NCBI RefSeq assembly: GCF_000502835.1
Contig: NZ_AYVL01000005.1
Span: 235,955 to 299,954 of the forward strand
From: Mesorhizobium sp. LSJC280B00
Lineage (GTDB): Bacteria; Pseudomonadota; Alphaproteobacteria; Rhizobiales; Rhizobiaceae
Reading direction: 5' to 3'
DNA length: 64,000 nucleotides
Part shown: one piece after another, positions 47,771 through 57,755 of the stretch
Layout: each line of letters opens with the position of its first letter
Position numbering within the stretch: the first letter of the stretch is position 1
The notes under the pieces: generated by a model
The model's database searches: none
What the model was told of the DNA's origin: nothing
The model's input: only the letters and a program-made list of their open reading frames with translations
Program-made: the position numbers and the translations under genes

Positions 47771-47836
47771 GTTTGCGCTGCCCTCATTCTTACCCTTTCC
47801 GGGTTCTTTGCGGGAGAGGGTGAGGGCAGCGCAAAC
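47771..47836. terminator. Long perfect hairpin between two leftward genes
   Basis: GTTTGCGCTGCCCTCA (47771-47786) and TGAGGGCAGCGCAAAC (47821-47836) are exact 16-base inverted repeats. The interior adds ACCCTTTCC versus GGGAGAGGGT, extending the pairing. It lies 50 bases downstream of the Gfo-AKR gene stop on the minus strand, where it could terminate that operon, but there is no long T-run. Confidence 0.6.
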
Positions 47837-47885
47837 AGTCCGGAAGCTAAGGGGCCAACGTAGGCCGAAGCGATCGCCGCTGCCG

Positions 47886-49919
47886 TCAGGCCCGCGCGCG
47901 GGCCTGATCCGAACCGCTATCCAGCCATGCAAGATCGTCCGGCGAAAGTGAAATGTCGAGCGCCTGGAGGCTGTCTTCCAATTCGTCGAGCGTGCGCGGC
48001 CCGATCAGCGGGACGGACGGAAAGGGCTGCGCCAGGACATAGGCGAGCGCGACGTGGATCGGGCTTTTGCCCAGCCGTCTGGCGAGCTCGATGGCGCGGT
48101 CGCGACGGCCGAAATTCCTCTCCGAATACCAGACCCGGACCAGCTCCTCATTGTCGCGCCGGTCGCGGCCGGCGCGGTCGGTGAAGAAGCCGCGGCCTTG
48201 GCTCGACCAGGCGAAATTCGGCATCTGCCGGGCGGCGAGCCAGGCCTTCCATTCGTCGCTGGAGGAGGTGACGCAGCCTGCCCAGATCGGCTCCAGCATT
48301 TCGGCCAGCGAGAAATTGTTGGAAAGCGCACCGGGCTTCTGCTTGCCGGTGCGCTCGGCATAGGCAATCGCCTCATCCATGCGTTCCATCGTCCAGTTCG
48401 AGCCGCCGAACGGACCGCGAATGCGGCCGGCCTTGACCTCGCGGTCCATCGCATCGACGAACTCGTCGACCGGCACATCCGGATTGTCGCGGTGCATGAA
48501 ATAGACGTCGATATGGTCGGTCTGCAGCCGTTCGAGCGACTGGGTAAGCTGTTTGCCGATGACGTCGGGATAGCAGAGCGGCGAGTGCGCGCCCTTGCCG
48601 ATGACCACCGACTGCTCGCGCACGCCGCGGTTCTTCAGCCACTGGCCGAGCAGCGTCTCGGTATAGCCGGAACCGTAGACGAAGGCGGTGTCGAACAGAT
48701 TGCCGCCGGCCTCGAAATAGGCATCGAGCAGGATGGCGCCCGACGAAAAGGTGCGGAAATCCTCGAAGCCGAGCGCCAGGCACGAGGCCGGCCGCGGCAG
48801 GCCCGGAATGCTGCGCTTGGGGATGGCGGTTCCGCCGGAGCGCAGCTTCCGTCCGGAGATCGTGTTGACGCGCTTTGCCGGTTTCTCGATGTCGTATTCG
48901 AGCCCGATTGCGGCCCGCCATTTGTCGAGCACGCGCAGATTGCCGAGACTGTCGGCCCAGCCCATGCCGGGCCAGGCGAACTCCTGCTTTCCGCCGAGAA
49001 TGGCCTCGCCGGCGGCGTCGACCTCAAATGCGTACAGCCAGCCGTCCTCCGTGACCTCGACCACCTCGGTGTCACCCGGACGGATGATGCGGATTTCGCC
49101 GGTGCCGCCTTGCTGGCCGCCGGCATACCAGAAATCCGCCACCTCGATGCGGCCTTTGCTGCCGACAATACGCAAGACATTGTCCTGAGCGAGCGAGATG
49201 CTGCAGGACACTTCCGCGACGATGCCGCCCGGAAAATGCAACAGCGCCGACGCCCATTCGTCGACGCCGGATTGGCCGAGATGCGCAGCGCCGACGACTT
49301 TGTCCGGCTCGGCGAAGGGCTTTCCCGCCGCGGCGCCGGCAATCAGCCGCGCCATCGAGACGGGATAACCGCCGACATCGAGAATGCCGCCGCCGGCGAG
49401 ATCCTTGGCGTAGAGACGGTGCTCCGGCATGAAGCCCGGCATGGCGAAGCCGAAGCTGGATTTGATCATCTTGATGTCGCAGATCGCGCCGGCCCTGATC
49501 AGCTCGACCAACTTGGCCGTCTGCGGATGCAGCCGGTACATGAAGGCTTCGCCGAGAAAGGTGCCGGCCTTGCGCGCGGCATGGATCATGGCGTCGGCTT
49601 CGAATGCGGTCAGGCCAAGCGGCTTTTCGCAAAGCACGTGCTTTCCGGCCTCGGCCGCCTTGATCGCCCATTCGGCATGGCTCGGATGCGGCGTCGAAAT
49701 ATAGATCGCGTCGACATCCGGATCGCCAACCAAAGCCTCGTAGCCGTCCAGGATGCGAGCGCCGGGGAAAGCCTCGGTGAGCCCCGCCTTGCCGGGATTG
49801 CGCGCCCCTAAGGCGACCAATGTGCCGGTGCGCGAATGGGCGACGCCCCCGGCAAAAGCCTTGGCGATGTTGCCGGGCCCGAGAATGCCCCAGCGAACTT
49901 TTTCTGGTTTGGACGTCAT
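47886..49919 (-). CDS. Fused Gfo/Idh/MocA oxidoreductase and aldo/keto reductase
   Basis: A 677-residue two-enzyme fusion. Residues about 1-335 are a Gfo/Idh/MocA dehydrogenase: NAD motif VRWGILGPGNIAKAFAGGVA, catalytic-Lys box KHVLCEKPLGLTAFEA, and HRLYAKDLAGGGILDVGGYP. Residues about 345-670 are an aldo/keto reductase: FDTAFVYGSGYTETLLGQWL (Tyr), VVIGKGAHSP (Lys), IDVYFMHRDNPDVPVDEFVD (His), FGGSNWTMERM. It is the last gene of the sugar ABC operon, so it probably converts the imported sugar or polyol in two redox steps. Confidence 0.88.
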   Translation of the reverse strand: MTSKPEKVRWGILGPGNIAKAFAGGVAHSRTGTLVALGARNPGKAGLTEAFPGARILDGYEALVGDPDVDAIYISTPHPSHAEWAIKAAEAGKHVLCEKPLGLTAFEADAMIHAARKAGTFLGEAFMYRLHPQTAKLVELIRAGAICDIKMIKSSFGFAMPGFMPEHRLYAKDLAGGGILDVGGYPVSMARLIAGAAAGKPFAEPDKVVGAAHLGQSGVDEWASALLHFPGGIVAEVSCSISLAQDNVLRIVGSKGRIEVADFWYAGGQQGGTGEIRIIRPGDTEVVEVTEDGWLYAFEVDAAGEAILGGKQEFAWPGMGWADSLGNLRVLDKWRAAIGLEYDIEKPAKRVNTISGRKLRSGGTAIPKRSIPGLPRPASCLALGFEDFRTFSSGAILLDAYFEAGGNLFDTAFVYGSGYTETLLGQWLKNRGVREQSVVIGKGAHSPLCYPDVIGKQLTQSLERLQTDHIDVYFMHRDNPDVPVDEFVDAMDREVKAGRIRGPFGGSNWTMERMDEAIAYAERTGKQKPGALSNNFSLAEMLEPIWAGCVTSSSDEWKAWLAARQMPNFAWSSQGRGFFTDRAGRDRRDNEELVRVWYSERNFGRRDRAIELARRLGKSPIHVALAYVLAQPFPSVPLIGPRTLDELEDSLQALDISLSPDDLAWLDSGSDQARARA

Positions 49920-49975
49920 GTCAAATCTCCGTGGGGTGGCCGCGAGCAATCGCGATCGGACAAAAGAAAGATGGG

Positions 49976-51073
<1,098 letters not shown>

Positions 51074-51081
51074 GCTGATCC

Positions 51082-51933
51082 TTACTTGATGGCGCCGGCG
51101 GCGATGCCGGCAACGAAATGGCGCTGCAGAAGCACGAACACGACGAGCATTGGCGCCGTCAGCATCACCGCGCCCGCCATGATGCCGCCCCAGGACACCT
51201 TGGTGAGACCGATCAGCGTGCCGAGCGCCACGGGCGCGGTCATTGCGCCCGGCTTGGAATTGATCAGCAGCGGCCAGAGATAGTTGTTCCAGGAGGCAAG
51301 GAAGAGGATGATGGCGAGCGCCGCCAGCATCGGCCGCGCCAGAGGCAGTGCGACGAACAGGAATATCCGCCATTCCTTGACGCCCTCGACCTTGGCGGCG
51401 TCGAACAGCTCGTGCGGCATCATCGAAAAACTCTGCCGCATGAAGAGCACGCCCAGCGAATTGAACAGCGGCGGCACGATCAGCGCTACCCAAGTGTTGG
51501 CGAGCTTGAAGTCGCGCGCCACCATGATGAATTGCGGGATCAGCACGACCGCATAGGGCAGCGTGATGGTGCCGAAGATGATGGCGACGACCATGCCCTT
51601 GCCGAAGAAGTTGTAACGCGCCAGCGCCCAGCCGGCCATCGAGGTCAGCATCACCGACAGGAAGGTATAGGTCACCGCCACCGAGACGGAGATGCCGATG
51701 GCACCGATGAAATTGGTGCCGCGCTGCAGATTGCTGACATTGTCGAGGAAATTGCCATGCGGCAAAAGCTCGATGTCGGGGCTGAAGATGCCGTTGTCGG
51801 GCATCGTCGAAAAAACCACCATCATCCACAGCGGAAACAGCCAGACCAGCGCCAGCGGCGTCAGGAACAGATGCAGCGCGATGCTGCGTCCCAATCTGGC
51901 CTGGGAACGGCTGACTCTTGAGTGCGAGGTCAT
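51082..51933 (-). CDS. Sugar ABC transporter permease, MalG type
   Basis: A 283-residue integral membrane protein with six predicted helices. It opens with LHLFLTPLALVWLFPLWMMV, and the EAA coupling loop is MMPHELFDAAKVEGVKEWRI. The C-terminus ends VFVLLQRHFVAGIAAGAIK, typical of MalG/UgpE permeases. Its start overlaps the stop of the partner permease (ATGA). Confidence 0.92.
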   Translation of the reverse strand: MTSHSRVSRSQARLGRSIALHLFLTPLALVWLFPLWMMVVFSTMPDNGIFSPDIELLPHGNFLDNVSNLQRGTNFIGAIGISVSVAVTYTFLSVMLTSMAGWALARYNFFGKGMVVAIIFGTITLPYAVVLIPQFIMVARDFKLANTWVALIVPPLFNSLGVLFMRQSFSMMPHELFDAAKVEGVKEWRIFLFVALPLARPMLAALAIILFLASWNNYLWPLLINSKPGAMTAPVALGTLIGLTKVSWGGIMAGAVMLTAPMLVVFVLLQRHFVAGIAAGAIK

Positions 51934-52790
51934 TTCGGTTCCCTCGTCAGCCATATCTGCACCAGCGAAATGGCAATCGCCAGCCCGGCCATGGTGTAGG
52001 CGACGGCCGAAGCGTAGCCGAAATTGAGCGACCGGAAGCCCTGGCGGTAAAGCAGCAGCCCGAGCGTTTCGGTGCCGCCGCCCGGCCCGCCGCGCTCGGT
52101 GATCAGGAAGGGCTCGGTGAACAGCTGCATGGTGCCGATGATCGACAGCACGGCGCAGAACACGATGATCGGCTTGAGCAGCGGCAGCGTGATGTAGAAG
52201 AACTGTTTGACCTTGCTGACCCGGTCCAGGGTCGCCGCCTCGTAGACATCCTCGGGAATCGACTGCAGGCCGGCGAGCAGGATGATGGCGTTGTAGCCGG
52301 CCCAGCGCCACGTCACCGCCATCATGATCACCGCCATCGCCGGGGTGACGTTGGTAAACCAGTCGACACTGGGCAGGCCGATGCCGTTCAGCAATTTGTT
52401 GATGATGCCGTAGTCGAGATTGAACATCAGCCGGAAAACCGCCGAATAGGCGACCTCGCCGACCACGACCGGCGCGAAGAAGGCAAAGCGGAACAGGCCA
52501 CGGGCCTTGAGCAGTGGCGAATTCAAAAGCACCGCCATCACAATCGCCAGGGAAATCATCACCGGCACCTGGATGACAAGGATCAGCAATGTGTTCTTCA
52601 AGGCATTGAAGAAGGCCGGATCGCCGATCAACCGGCCCCAGTTGAAGGTCGGCGCGAAGCGCCACGGCACAGTGCGCGTCGCCTGGAACGAGATCAGGAA
52701 GGAATCGATGATCGGCCACAGCCAGAAGATCGAAAAAATCAGCAGATACGGCGCGAGGAAGCGATACGCCGTGGCGTTCTGGTAGCGCAT
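51930..52790 (-). CDS. Sugar ABC transporter permease, MalF type
   Basis: A 286-residue permease with about six helices: AYRFLAPYLLIFSIFWLWPI, the periplasmic-loop region, EAA loop SIPEDVYEAATLDRVSKVKQ and the conserved FLITERGGPGGGTETLGLLL. The ATG start follows AAAGGAGG. It forms a heterodimer with the MalG-type permease. Confidence 0.92.
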   Translation of the reverse strand: MRYQNATAYRFLAPYLLIFSIFWLWPIIDSFLISFQATRTVPWRFAPTFNWGRLIGDPAFFNALKNTLLILVIQVPVMISLAIVMAVLLNSPLLKARGLFRFAFFAPVVVGEVAYSAVFRLMFNLDYGIINKLLNGIGLPSVDWFTNVTPAMAVIMMAVTWRWAGYNAIILLAGLQSIPEDVYEAATLDRVSKVKQFFYITLPLLKPIIVFCAVLSIIGTMQLFTEPFLITERGGPGGGTETLGLLLYRQGFRSLNFGYASAVAYTMAGLAIAISLVQIWLTREPK

Positions 52791-52822
52791 CGTTTTCCTC
52801 CTTTCTGCTTTCAAGTTCTTGC

Positions 52823-52965
52823 CTTCTCCCCTTGTGGGAGAAGGTGGATCGGCGCGTAGCGCCGAGACGGTTGAGGGGTGATGGCCGGAGTGCCGCCGGC
52901 GCCAAGCTGGAGCACCCCTCATCCGTCGCCTTCGGCGATACCTTCTCCAACAAGGGGAGAAGGAG
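52823..52965. repeat. Palindromic repeat, family B, copy 4 (inside an operon)
   Basis: CCTTCTCCCCTTGTGGGAGA at one end and ATACCTTCTCCAACAAGGGG at the other, enclosing GGATCGGCGCGTAGCGCCGA and AGCACCCCTCATCCGTCGCC. It lies between the substrate-binding-protein gene and the first permease gene. The GTCGCCTTCGGCGA module also appears in family A, so modules are shared between families. Confidence 0.9.
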
Positions 52966-52993
52966 CCGCGCGCTCGGAGCCGCCTCGTCTAGA

Positions 52994-54265
52994 TCACGAC
53001 TTGACCGGCAGGCCGGTCGCCGCGGCGATCTGGCTTGCGGCATCGTCGAGAGCTGCCTTGGCGTCGGGATAGCCGCCGGCCAGATATTTGGTCTGCACCG
53101 CGCGGATGATGATTTCGGCGTCGCTCTGGAACGGCGTGCCGCGGCTGGGGACGACCTTGGGCAAGGTGCCGAGGATGTCCTTCCACACGGCCTGGCCACC
53201 CCAATAGGGCAGGCCTTCGGAGACATAAGGGTCGTTGAGCGCCGAGATCAGCGACGGCACCAGGCCGAAGCCTTTCAGCATGGTGATCTGGCCCTCATTC
53301 GTCGCAAGCGTGTATTTCAGATAGGCGTAGGCGGCTTCCTTGTTCTTAGACACCGAGGTGATGGCGAGCGAGGAGCCGCCGAGATTGGCGGCGCGCGGAC
53401 CGTCGGCGGTCAGGCTCGGCATCAGATAGACGCCCCATTTGCCTGCCCCATCGGGCGATTCGGTGCGCACGGTGCCTTCATACCAGCCGCCATACATCTG
53501 CGTGGCGACCTTGCCGGCGGTATTGTTGGTGATCTTGGTGCTCCAGTCGGCAGAGGAAATGATGCCGGCGTCCTTCATCTCCTTGATCTTGGTCATGGCA
53601 TCGACGCATTTGGGCTGGTTGACCGTGATCGATTGCCCGTCGGCGGAGAAGTAGGCGCAACCCTGCTCGTTGGAGATCATGCGGAAGAATTCGGAATCGC
53701 CGTTGAAATCGGCGTTGGTCATCGTGACGCCGGGATTGGCGGCCTGGATTTTCTTGGCGGCGGCGATGAAATCGTCCCAGGTCTTGATCGAGGACGGATC
53801 GACGCCAGCCTTCTCGTAGAAGTCGCGGCGGTAGAACATCGCCACTGGACCGGAATCCCAGGGCATCGCATAGGCCTTGTCGTCAACCTCGAGCTCGGTA
53901 CGCTTGAAGTCGGGGAATTTTGCCTGGTCTTCCGCGGTGTAGCCGAGCGTATGCAGGTCGACGAAGCAATCCGGGAACTGGCTCCAGTAGTTTTCGGCTT
54001 CGCCGTTCTCAATCGTAACGATGTCAGGCAGCCCCTCGCCGCCGGCGGCACAGCCGGCGATCGATTTGTCGTAGGTCGGCTGGTTGCCAAGGTCCTCGAC
54101 CGTCACCTTGATGTCGGGATACTGCTTGTTGAAGCCCGCTATGGTCGCCTTCAGCGACGAAGCGGCGATATTCCAGCTCCAGATCGTGATTTCACCGGAC
54201 TGCGCAAAGGCCGGGCTGGAGCCCAAGGCAAGCGCGAGCGCGGCGCAGGTCAATTTTATGCGCAT
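52994..54265 (-). CDS. Sugar ABC transporter substrate-binding protein
   Basis: A 423-residue extracellular binding protein of the family 1 (maltose-type) group. Signal peptide MRIKLTCAALALALGSSPAF with cleavage near AFA-QSG. Mature motifs EITIWSWNIAASSLKATIAG, GLPDIVTIENGEAENYW, YAMPWDSGPVAMFYRRDFYE and EAAYAYLKYTLATNEGQITM are typical. First gene of the leftward operon SBP, permease, permease, ATPase, dehydrogenase fusion. Confidence 0.93.
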   Translation of the reverse strand: MRIKLTCAALALALGSSPAFAQSGEITIWSWNIAASSLKATIAGFNKQYPDIKVTVEDLGNQPTYDKSIAGCAAGGEGLPDIVTIENGEAENYWSQFPDCFVDLHTLGYTAEDQAKFPDFKRTELEVDDKAYAMPWDSGPVAMFYRRDFYEKAGVDPSSIKTWDDFIAAAKKIQAANPGVTMTNADFNGDSEFFRMISNEQGCAYFSADGQSITVNQPKCVDAMTKIKEMKDAGIISSADWSTKITNNTAGKVATQMYGGWYEGTVRTESPDGAGKWGVYLMPSLTADGPRAANLGGSSLAITSVSKNKEAAYAYLKYTLATNEGQITMLKGFGLVPSLISALNDPYVSEGLPYWGGQAVWKDILGTLPKVVPSRGTPFQSDAEIIIRAVQTKYLAGGYPDAKAALDDAASQIAAATGLPVKS

Positions 54266-54371
54266 TGAAATCCTCCCATTTCAGTTGCTCTCTGTTTGCG
54301 AGCGTGGCTAGACTAGGCCTCGGGAAAGCCTTGTCCGCGACAAAGGGAATAAGAAATGAGCGGAAAGTAAG

Positions 54372-55244
54372 ATGCCGGAAAGGCCGTTTTACCAGCCTGG
54401 CGCCAGCAGCGTGGAGGGCCTGCCGCTGCTGCTGCAGATGTTCCACACCCAGCCCCTGGTGATGCTCAAGCCGCATTGGCACGCCCAGGTCGAGGTGAAT
54501 TTCATCGTGCGTGGCGCCGTGCATTACCGCATGGACGGGCACGGGCTTTCGCTTTCTGCGGGCGACATGTGCCTGTTCTGGGGCGGCCTGCCGCACCAGA
54601 TGGACGAAGCCTCCGACGATGCCATCTATGCCGGCGCGCATTTGCCGCTGGTGCATTTCTTCCGGCTGCATTTGCCCGTCGAGGTCCGCAACAGACTGAT
54701 GACCGGGGCGACGCTGGTGACCGACGCCACCGACCGTTCGGACGACCACAATTTCGAGCGCTGGAACCGCTATGCCCGCTCCGGCGACCCGGTCAAGGCC
54801 GAGCATGCCGTCAACGAGCTGTTGCTGCGGCTGGAGCGGGTGCGCTTCGAGCCTTACCGGCTGGTGCCCGAAACCCCGGTCGAACAGGAGATAGGCAGTC
54901 CCTTCGATCAGCAATCGCTGCGCAATGTCGGGCGCATGTGCGACTTCATCGCCGAGAATTTCCTCTACGAGATCGATTGCGTCGACATCGCCGCGGCGGC
55001 CGATATCCATCCCAAATACGCCATGAGCATCTTCAAGAAATCGACCGGCATGACGCTCAATGAATATGTGAATTTGCTGCGCCTCAGCTACGCGCAGGCG
55101 CTGCTGATGCATCAGGATGCCAATGTGCTGCGCGTCGCCATGGAATCGGGCTTCGGCTCGCTCAGTGCCTTCAACAAGTCGTTCCGCAAGCTTTCCGGCA
55201 TGTCGCCGTCGGATTTCCGCAGGGGCGTGGCCGGCGCCAGATAA
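54372..55244 (+). CDS. AraC-family regulator with N-terminal cupin domain
   Basis: A 290-residue regulator. Residues about 20-150 form a cupin effector-binding domain (PHWHAQVEVNFIVRGAVHYR, LSLSAGDMCLFWGGLPHQMD). Residues about 185-285 form the AraC double HTH (DCVDIAAAADIHPKYAMSIF, LRVAMESGFGSLSAFNKSFR). It is divergent from the sugar transporter operon across a gap of about 105 bases, so it most likely activates that operon in response to the imported sugar. Confidence 0.9.
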   Translation: MPERPFYQPGASSVEGLPLLLQMFHTQPLVMLKPHWHAQVEVNFIVRGAVHYRMDGHGLSLSAGDMCLFWGGLPHQMDEASDDAIYAGAHLPLVHFFRLHLPVEVRNRLMTGATLVTDATDRSDDHNFERWNRYARSGDPVKAEHAVNELLLRLERVRFEPYRLVPETPVEQEIGSPFDQQSLRNVGRMCDFIAENFLYEIDCVDIAAAADIHPKYAMSIFKKSTGMTLNEYVNLLRLSYAQALLMHQDANVLRVAMESGFGSLSAFNKSFRKLSGMSPSDFRRGVAGAR

Positions 55245-55253
55245 CGGCTGGAT

Positions 55254-56492
55254 TCAGCCGATAATATCCAGGCGCCTCGGCAGGCGGTTCATCGGCGACG
55301 GCCCGTTGGCGGTGATCAGGAACTGGTCCTCGAGATTGAAGCTGGCGAGACCGTCGATGTAGAGCGGGATCTCGAATGCCAGCACCATGCCGGCCTCGAT
55401 CACGACATTGCTGTCGGCCGAGATGAACGGCCATTGCTCGGAAAACACGGAATGGCCGACGCCGTGGCCGAAATGGCCGCGGCGATAGGAACGCAGGCCC
55501 TGGCGCGCCAGGCTTTCGCTGGCGGCGCGATGCACGGCGGCTAACGGCTTTCCGGGCATAAGCGCGGCAAGCCCGTCGGCGAAGGCGCGTTCGGCTATCG
55601 CATGCAATTCGGCCTGTTCGGGCGACGGCGGCCCGAAGGTGAAATTCCGCGACATATCCGAGGCATAGCCGTTCACGCTGCACACCATGTCGGCCTTCAG
55701 CGGATCGCCGGCGGCGGCGACGGCGTCGGCGCCTTTCGGGCGAGCGCCCAGCGTGACGTATTCCGCCGTCGAGATTTGCTGCGACGACCCGGCGGCTGCA
55801 TCCGCGACGCCTTGCCGGTAAAGCGCGACCAGCTCAGACTGACGCATGCCGTTTGTCGCATGCTGCTGCAGCCGCGACAGGCCGGCTTCCGACAGGGCGA
55901 TGCCCTGCTGCAGAAGGTCGATCTCGCTCTGCGATTTGATTGCCCGCAGCCTGTCGAGAACCGGTGAGCCGTTGACCAGGGCAGTGCCCGGCAACATCGC
56001 CTGCATCGCGGAAAAATCGCTGGCCGAGACGAAATCCAGCTCGATGCCGAGCGTCGCACGCTCCAGCCCGAATTCTGCGAGGATCGTTTTCAGCTCGCGG
56101 ACGGAGCGGGCAAGCTCAAAGGTCGCCGGACGTGAAAAACCGGGAGCGCGGCCAACCAGGCCGGCCTCGATGCGCTGCGCAACAGGCCGGTCGGCCGTCG
56201 CCGGCTCGAGCGACGCCGATTCGATCCAGATCGCATGCGTGCGCAGCACGGCGCCGGCCATCGCCGCCCGGAGCCGGGCAGCCTGGAAATCCGCCACCAC
56301 GACGCCGATCGGCAGGTCGCCTCGCTTGGGAATAACGACGAAACCGGCGCCGGCCCGCCGGAACAGGCCGGCCGGGCCGATCCAGGCACCGGTGGCATAT
56401 TGGAACGCCTCGGGCTCGCAAAGCACCAGCGCCTCGATGCCGGCGCGCTGCATCAGGTCAGTTGCGCGCTCGCGGTCGACAAAGCCGGTCAT
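55254..56492 (-). CDS. M24-family metallopeptidase (Xaa-Pro aminopeptidase/creatinase-like)
   Basis: A 412-residue pita-bread protein with an N-terminal creatinase-like domain and a C-terminal catalytic domain. Metal ligands are visible: the Asp pair around VCSVNGYASDMSRNFTFGPP, the His in RRGHFGHGVGHSVFSEQWPF, and the two Glu in MVLAFEIPLYIDGLASFNLE. One expected Asp in the first segment appears as Asn/Ser (CSVNGYASD), so one ligand may be altered. It is convergent with the AraC gene, 9 bases apart. Confidence 0.85.
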   Translation of the reverse strand: MTGFVDRERATDLMQRAGIEALVLCEPEAFQYATGAWIGPAGLFRRAGAGFVVIPKRGDLPIGVVVADFQAARLRAAMAGAVLRTHAIWIESASLEPATADRPVAQRIEAGLVGRAPGFSRPATFELARSVRELKTILAEFGLERATLGIELDFVSASDFSAMQAMLPGTALVNGSPVLDRLRAIKSQSEIDLLQQGIALSEAGLSRLQQHATNGMRQSELVALYRQGVADAAAGSSQQISTAEYVTLGARPKGADAVAAAGDPLKADMVCSVNGYASDMSRNFTFGPPSPEQAELHAIAERAFADGLAALMPGKPLAAVHRAASESLARQGLRSYRRGHFGHGVGHSVFSEQWPFISADSNVVIEAGMVLAFEIPLYIDGLASFNLEDQFLITANGPSPMNRLPRRLDIIG

Positions 56493-56624
56493 GGGATCTC
56501 CTCGAATGCACTCGAATCCGACGCCGATGCGGCGGCGTTTGGCCTTAGCGTAGCTTCAGTGCCGCCGTGGAGCAGCTTTTTTCTGGAAGCGCTGTTCACC
56601 TTGAGAGTTCGTCGTCGGGAAACG

Positions 56625-56651
56625 AAAAAAGCCGCGGCGAACCACGGCTTT
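56625..56651 (-). terminator. Rho-independent terminator with UUCG tetraloop
   Basis: On the minus strand AAAGCCGTGG pairs with CCGCGGCTTT (one G-U pair) around a TTCG tetraloop and continues into a T-run. It sits 30 bases after the Gly/Asn-rich gene. Confidence 0.92.
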
Positions 56652-56680
56652 CAACGCGACAAGTGGTCTGTTTCGAATGC

Positions 56681-57019
56681 TTACTCGGTTTCGTCAGAGG
56701 TGTCGTCGGCAGTGTCTGCCGCGTCTTTCGCGGCCTTCCTATCCAGCGCTGCCTGCAAGGCCAGCGTTGCCTGCGGTGAGGCCGGTGTCGTGGCAACGAC
56801 CGCCATTGCATGAGCAACGCCGGTCGTCGACTTGTCCTTGGCCGCGGCGGAAGTGGCGGCTCCGTGTCCCTGCGAGCCGGCCCCGGCCGAGTTTCCGCCG
56901 TTACCGTTGCTGCCGCCATTGCCGTTGCCATTGCCATTGCCGCCGGGAGCAGCGAGTACCGGAGATGCGACAAGGGTGAGAGCGGCTACAGTCGCGAATA
57001 GACAGGTGCGCGTTTTCAT
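56681..57019 (-). CDS. Small exported Gly/Asn-rich low-complexity protein
   Basis: A 112-residue protein with a clear signal peptide (MKTRTCLFATVAALTLVASP, cleavage near VLA-APG). A low-complexity NGNGNGNGGSNGNGGN tract follows, then an Ala-rich helical segment (QATLALQAALDRKAAKDAAD) and an acidic tail. No family recognised. It has its own terminator, and AAGGAGG lies 6 bases before the start, so it is a well-formed monocistronic gene for a periplasmic or secreted product. Confidence 0.75.
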   Translation of the reverse strand: MKTRTCLFATVAALTLVASPVLAAPGGNGNGNGNGGSNGNGGNSAGAGSQGHGAATSAAAKDKSTTGVAHAMAVVATTPASPQATLALQAALDRKAAKDAADTADDTSDETE

Positions 57020-57420
57020 AGTTCCTCCTTCGAGTCGCCCTCCCGCCAGGATGGGTTTCAGATGAAAAACGTCAGGACTTTCGAATCCGAAAGTCGGCTG
57101 TTACCTAGCTTTGTTCAAATACAGTATTCTACAAGACGGACCTTGGTCCGAAATCGATACGCAAAAGTCCTGGATTTTATCGACAGCGTACTTCGGACGA
57201 CCGCAGCGGCGGGATTTTTGCTGCCGGCAGATCCGGCGCCGCTACAGCGCAGTGTGCGTCGGCTGACATCAGGCTAGGGTCGAGGAAACCTAGCTGCTCG
57301 GCCATCGGTGAGATCATTCAAGGCGATTGAGGAACATTCCACATTTCGTGAAGTTGGGAGCGCAGGCGCGCTTTTGAGGTGCCAAAATGTTTGATGCCGG
57401 CGGGCTTTTGGGAGGAAGCC
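57020..57420. other. Gene-poor region
   Basis: About 400 bases with lower GC than the neighbours and no credible gene. It contains a perfect small palindrome CGGACC-TT-GGTCCG (57137-57150) that could be an operator; nothing else stands out. Confidence 0.5.
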
Positions 57421-57745
57421 ATGATCCGCGTCACGCCTGCATTTCGTGTTTCGCGCCGCCGCGCGTTGCAGTTTGGCCTGGGAGCAACGCTCGCTTCGGC
57501 CACCGGCCTTGCCCCGGTTTCCCGGGCCTATGCGCAGGATGAGGTCAAAGACGAAGACATTTTTTCCGGTTCGCCCTCAATCTCGAATATATGGAAGCCG
57601 AATATTACCTGCGCGGCACAACCGGAAAGGGATCGAAGACTCGGATGCCGGTCCGAAGGCCGGCGCTGTCGTTGGCGGCAAACAGGTCAGCTTTGACACG
57701 CCTGCAATCGGCGAGTTCATGCGCCCATGGCGTCCAAAAAGCTAG
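57421..57745 (+). pseudogene. Broken Tat-exported ferritin-like domain protein
   Basis: The intact start encodes a twin-arginine signal (RVSRRRALQFGLGATLASAT, then AQDEVKDEDIF). After a run of T the frame must shift to read RFALNLEYMEAEYYLRGTTG, and a second shift near GGAAAGGGATCG is needed to read SDAGPKAGAVVGGKQVSFDT then PAIGEFM. These pieces in order match the N-terminus of Tat-dependent ferritin-like proteins. After GEFM the reading frame ends and the rest of the four-helix domain is missing. Two frameshifts plus truncation make it non-functional. Confidence 0.78.
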
Positions 57746-57755
57746 TGAGTTCAAT

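Noticed and set aside
48054-49811. Open frame of about 585 codons antisense to the Gfo-AKR fusion
   Set aside because: Another GC-driven mirror frame; the opposite strand encodes two complete enzymes with catalytic motifs.
57062-57277. Small ORF (71 codons) downstream of the Gly/Asn-rich gene's promoter
   Set aside because: No ribosome-binding site, no recognisable domain and composition like intergenic DNA; considered as a regulator fragment but unsupported.
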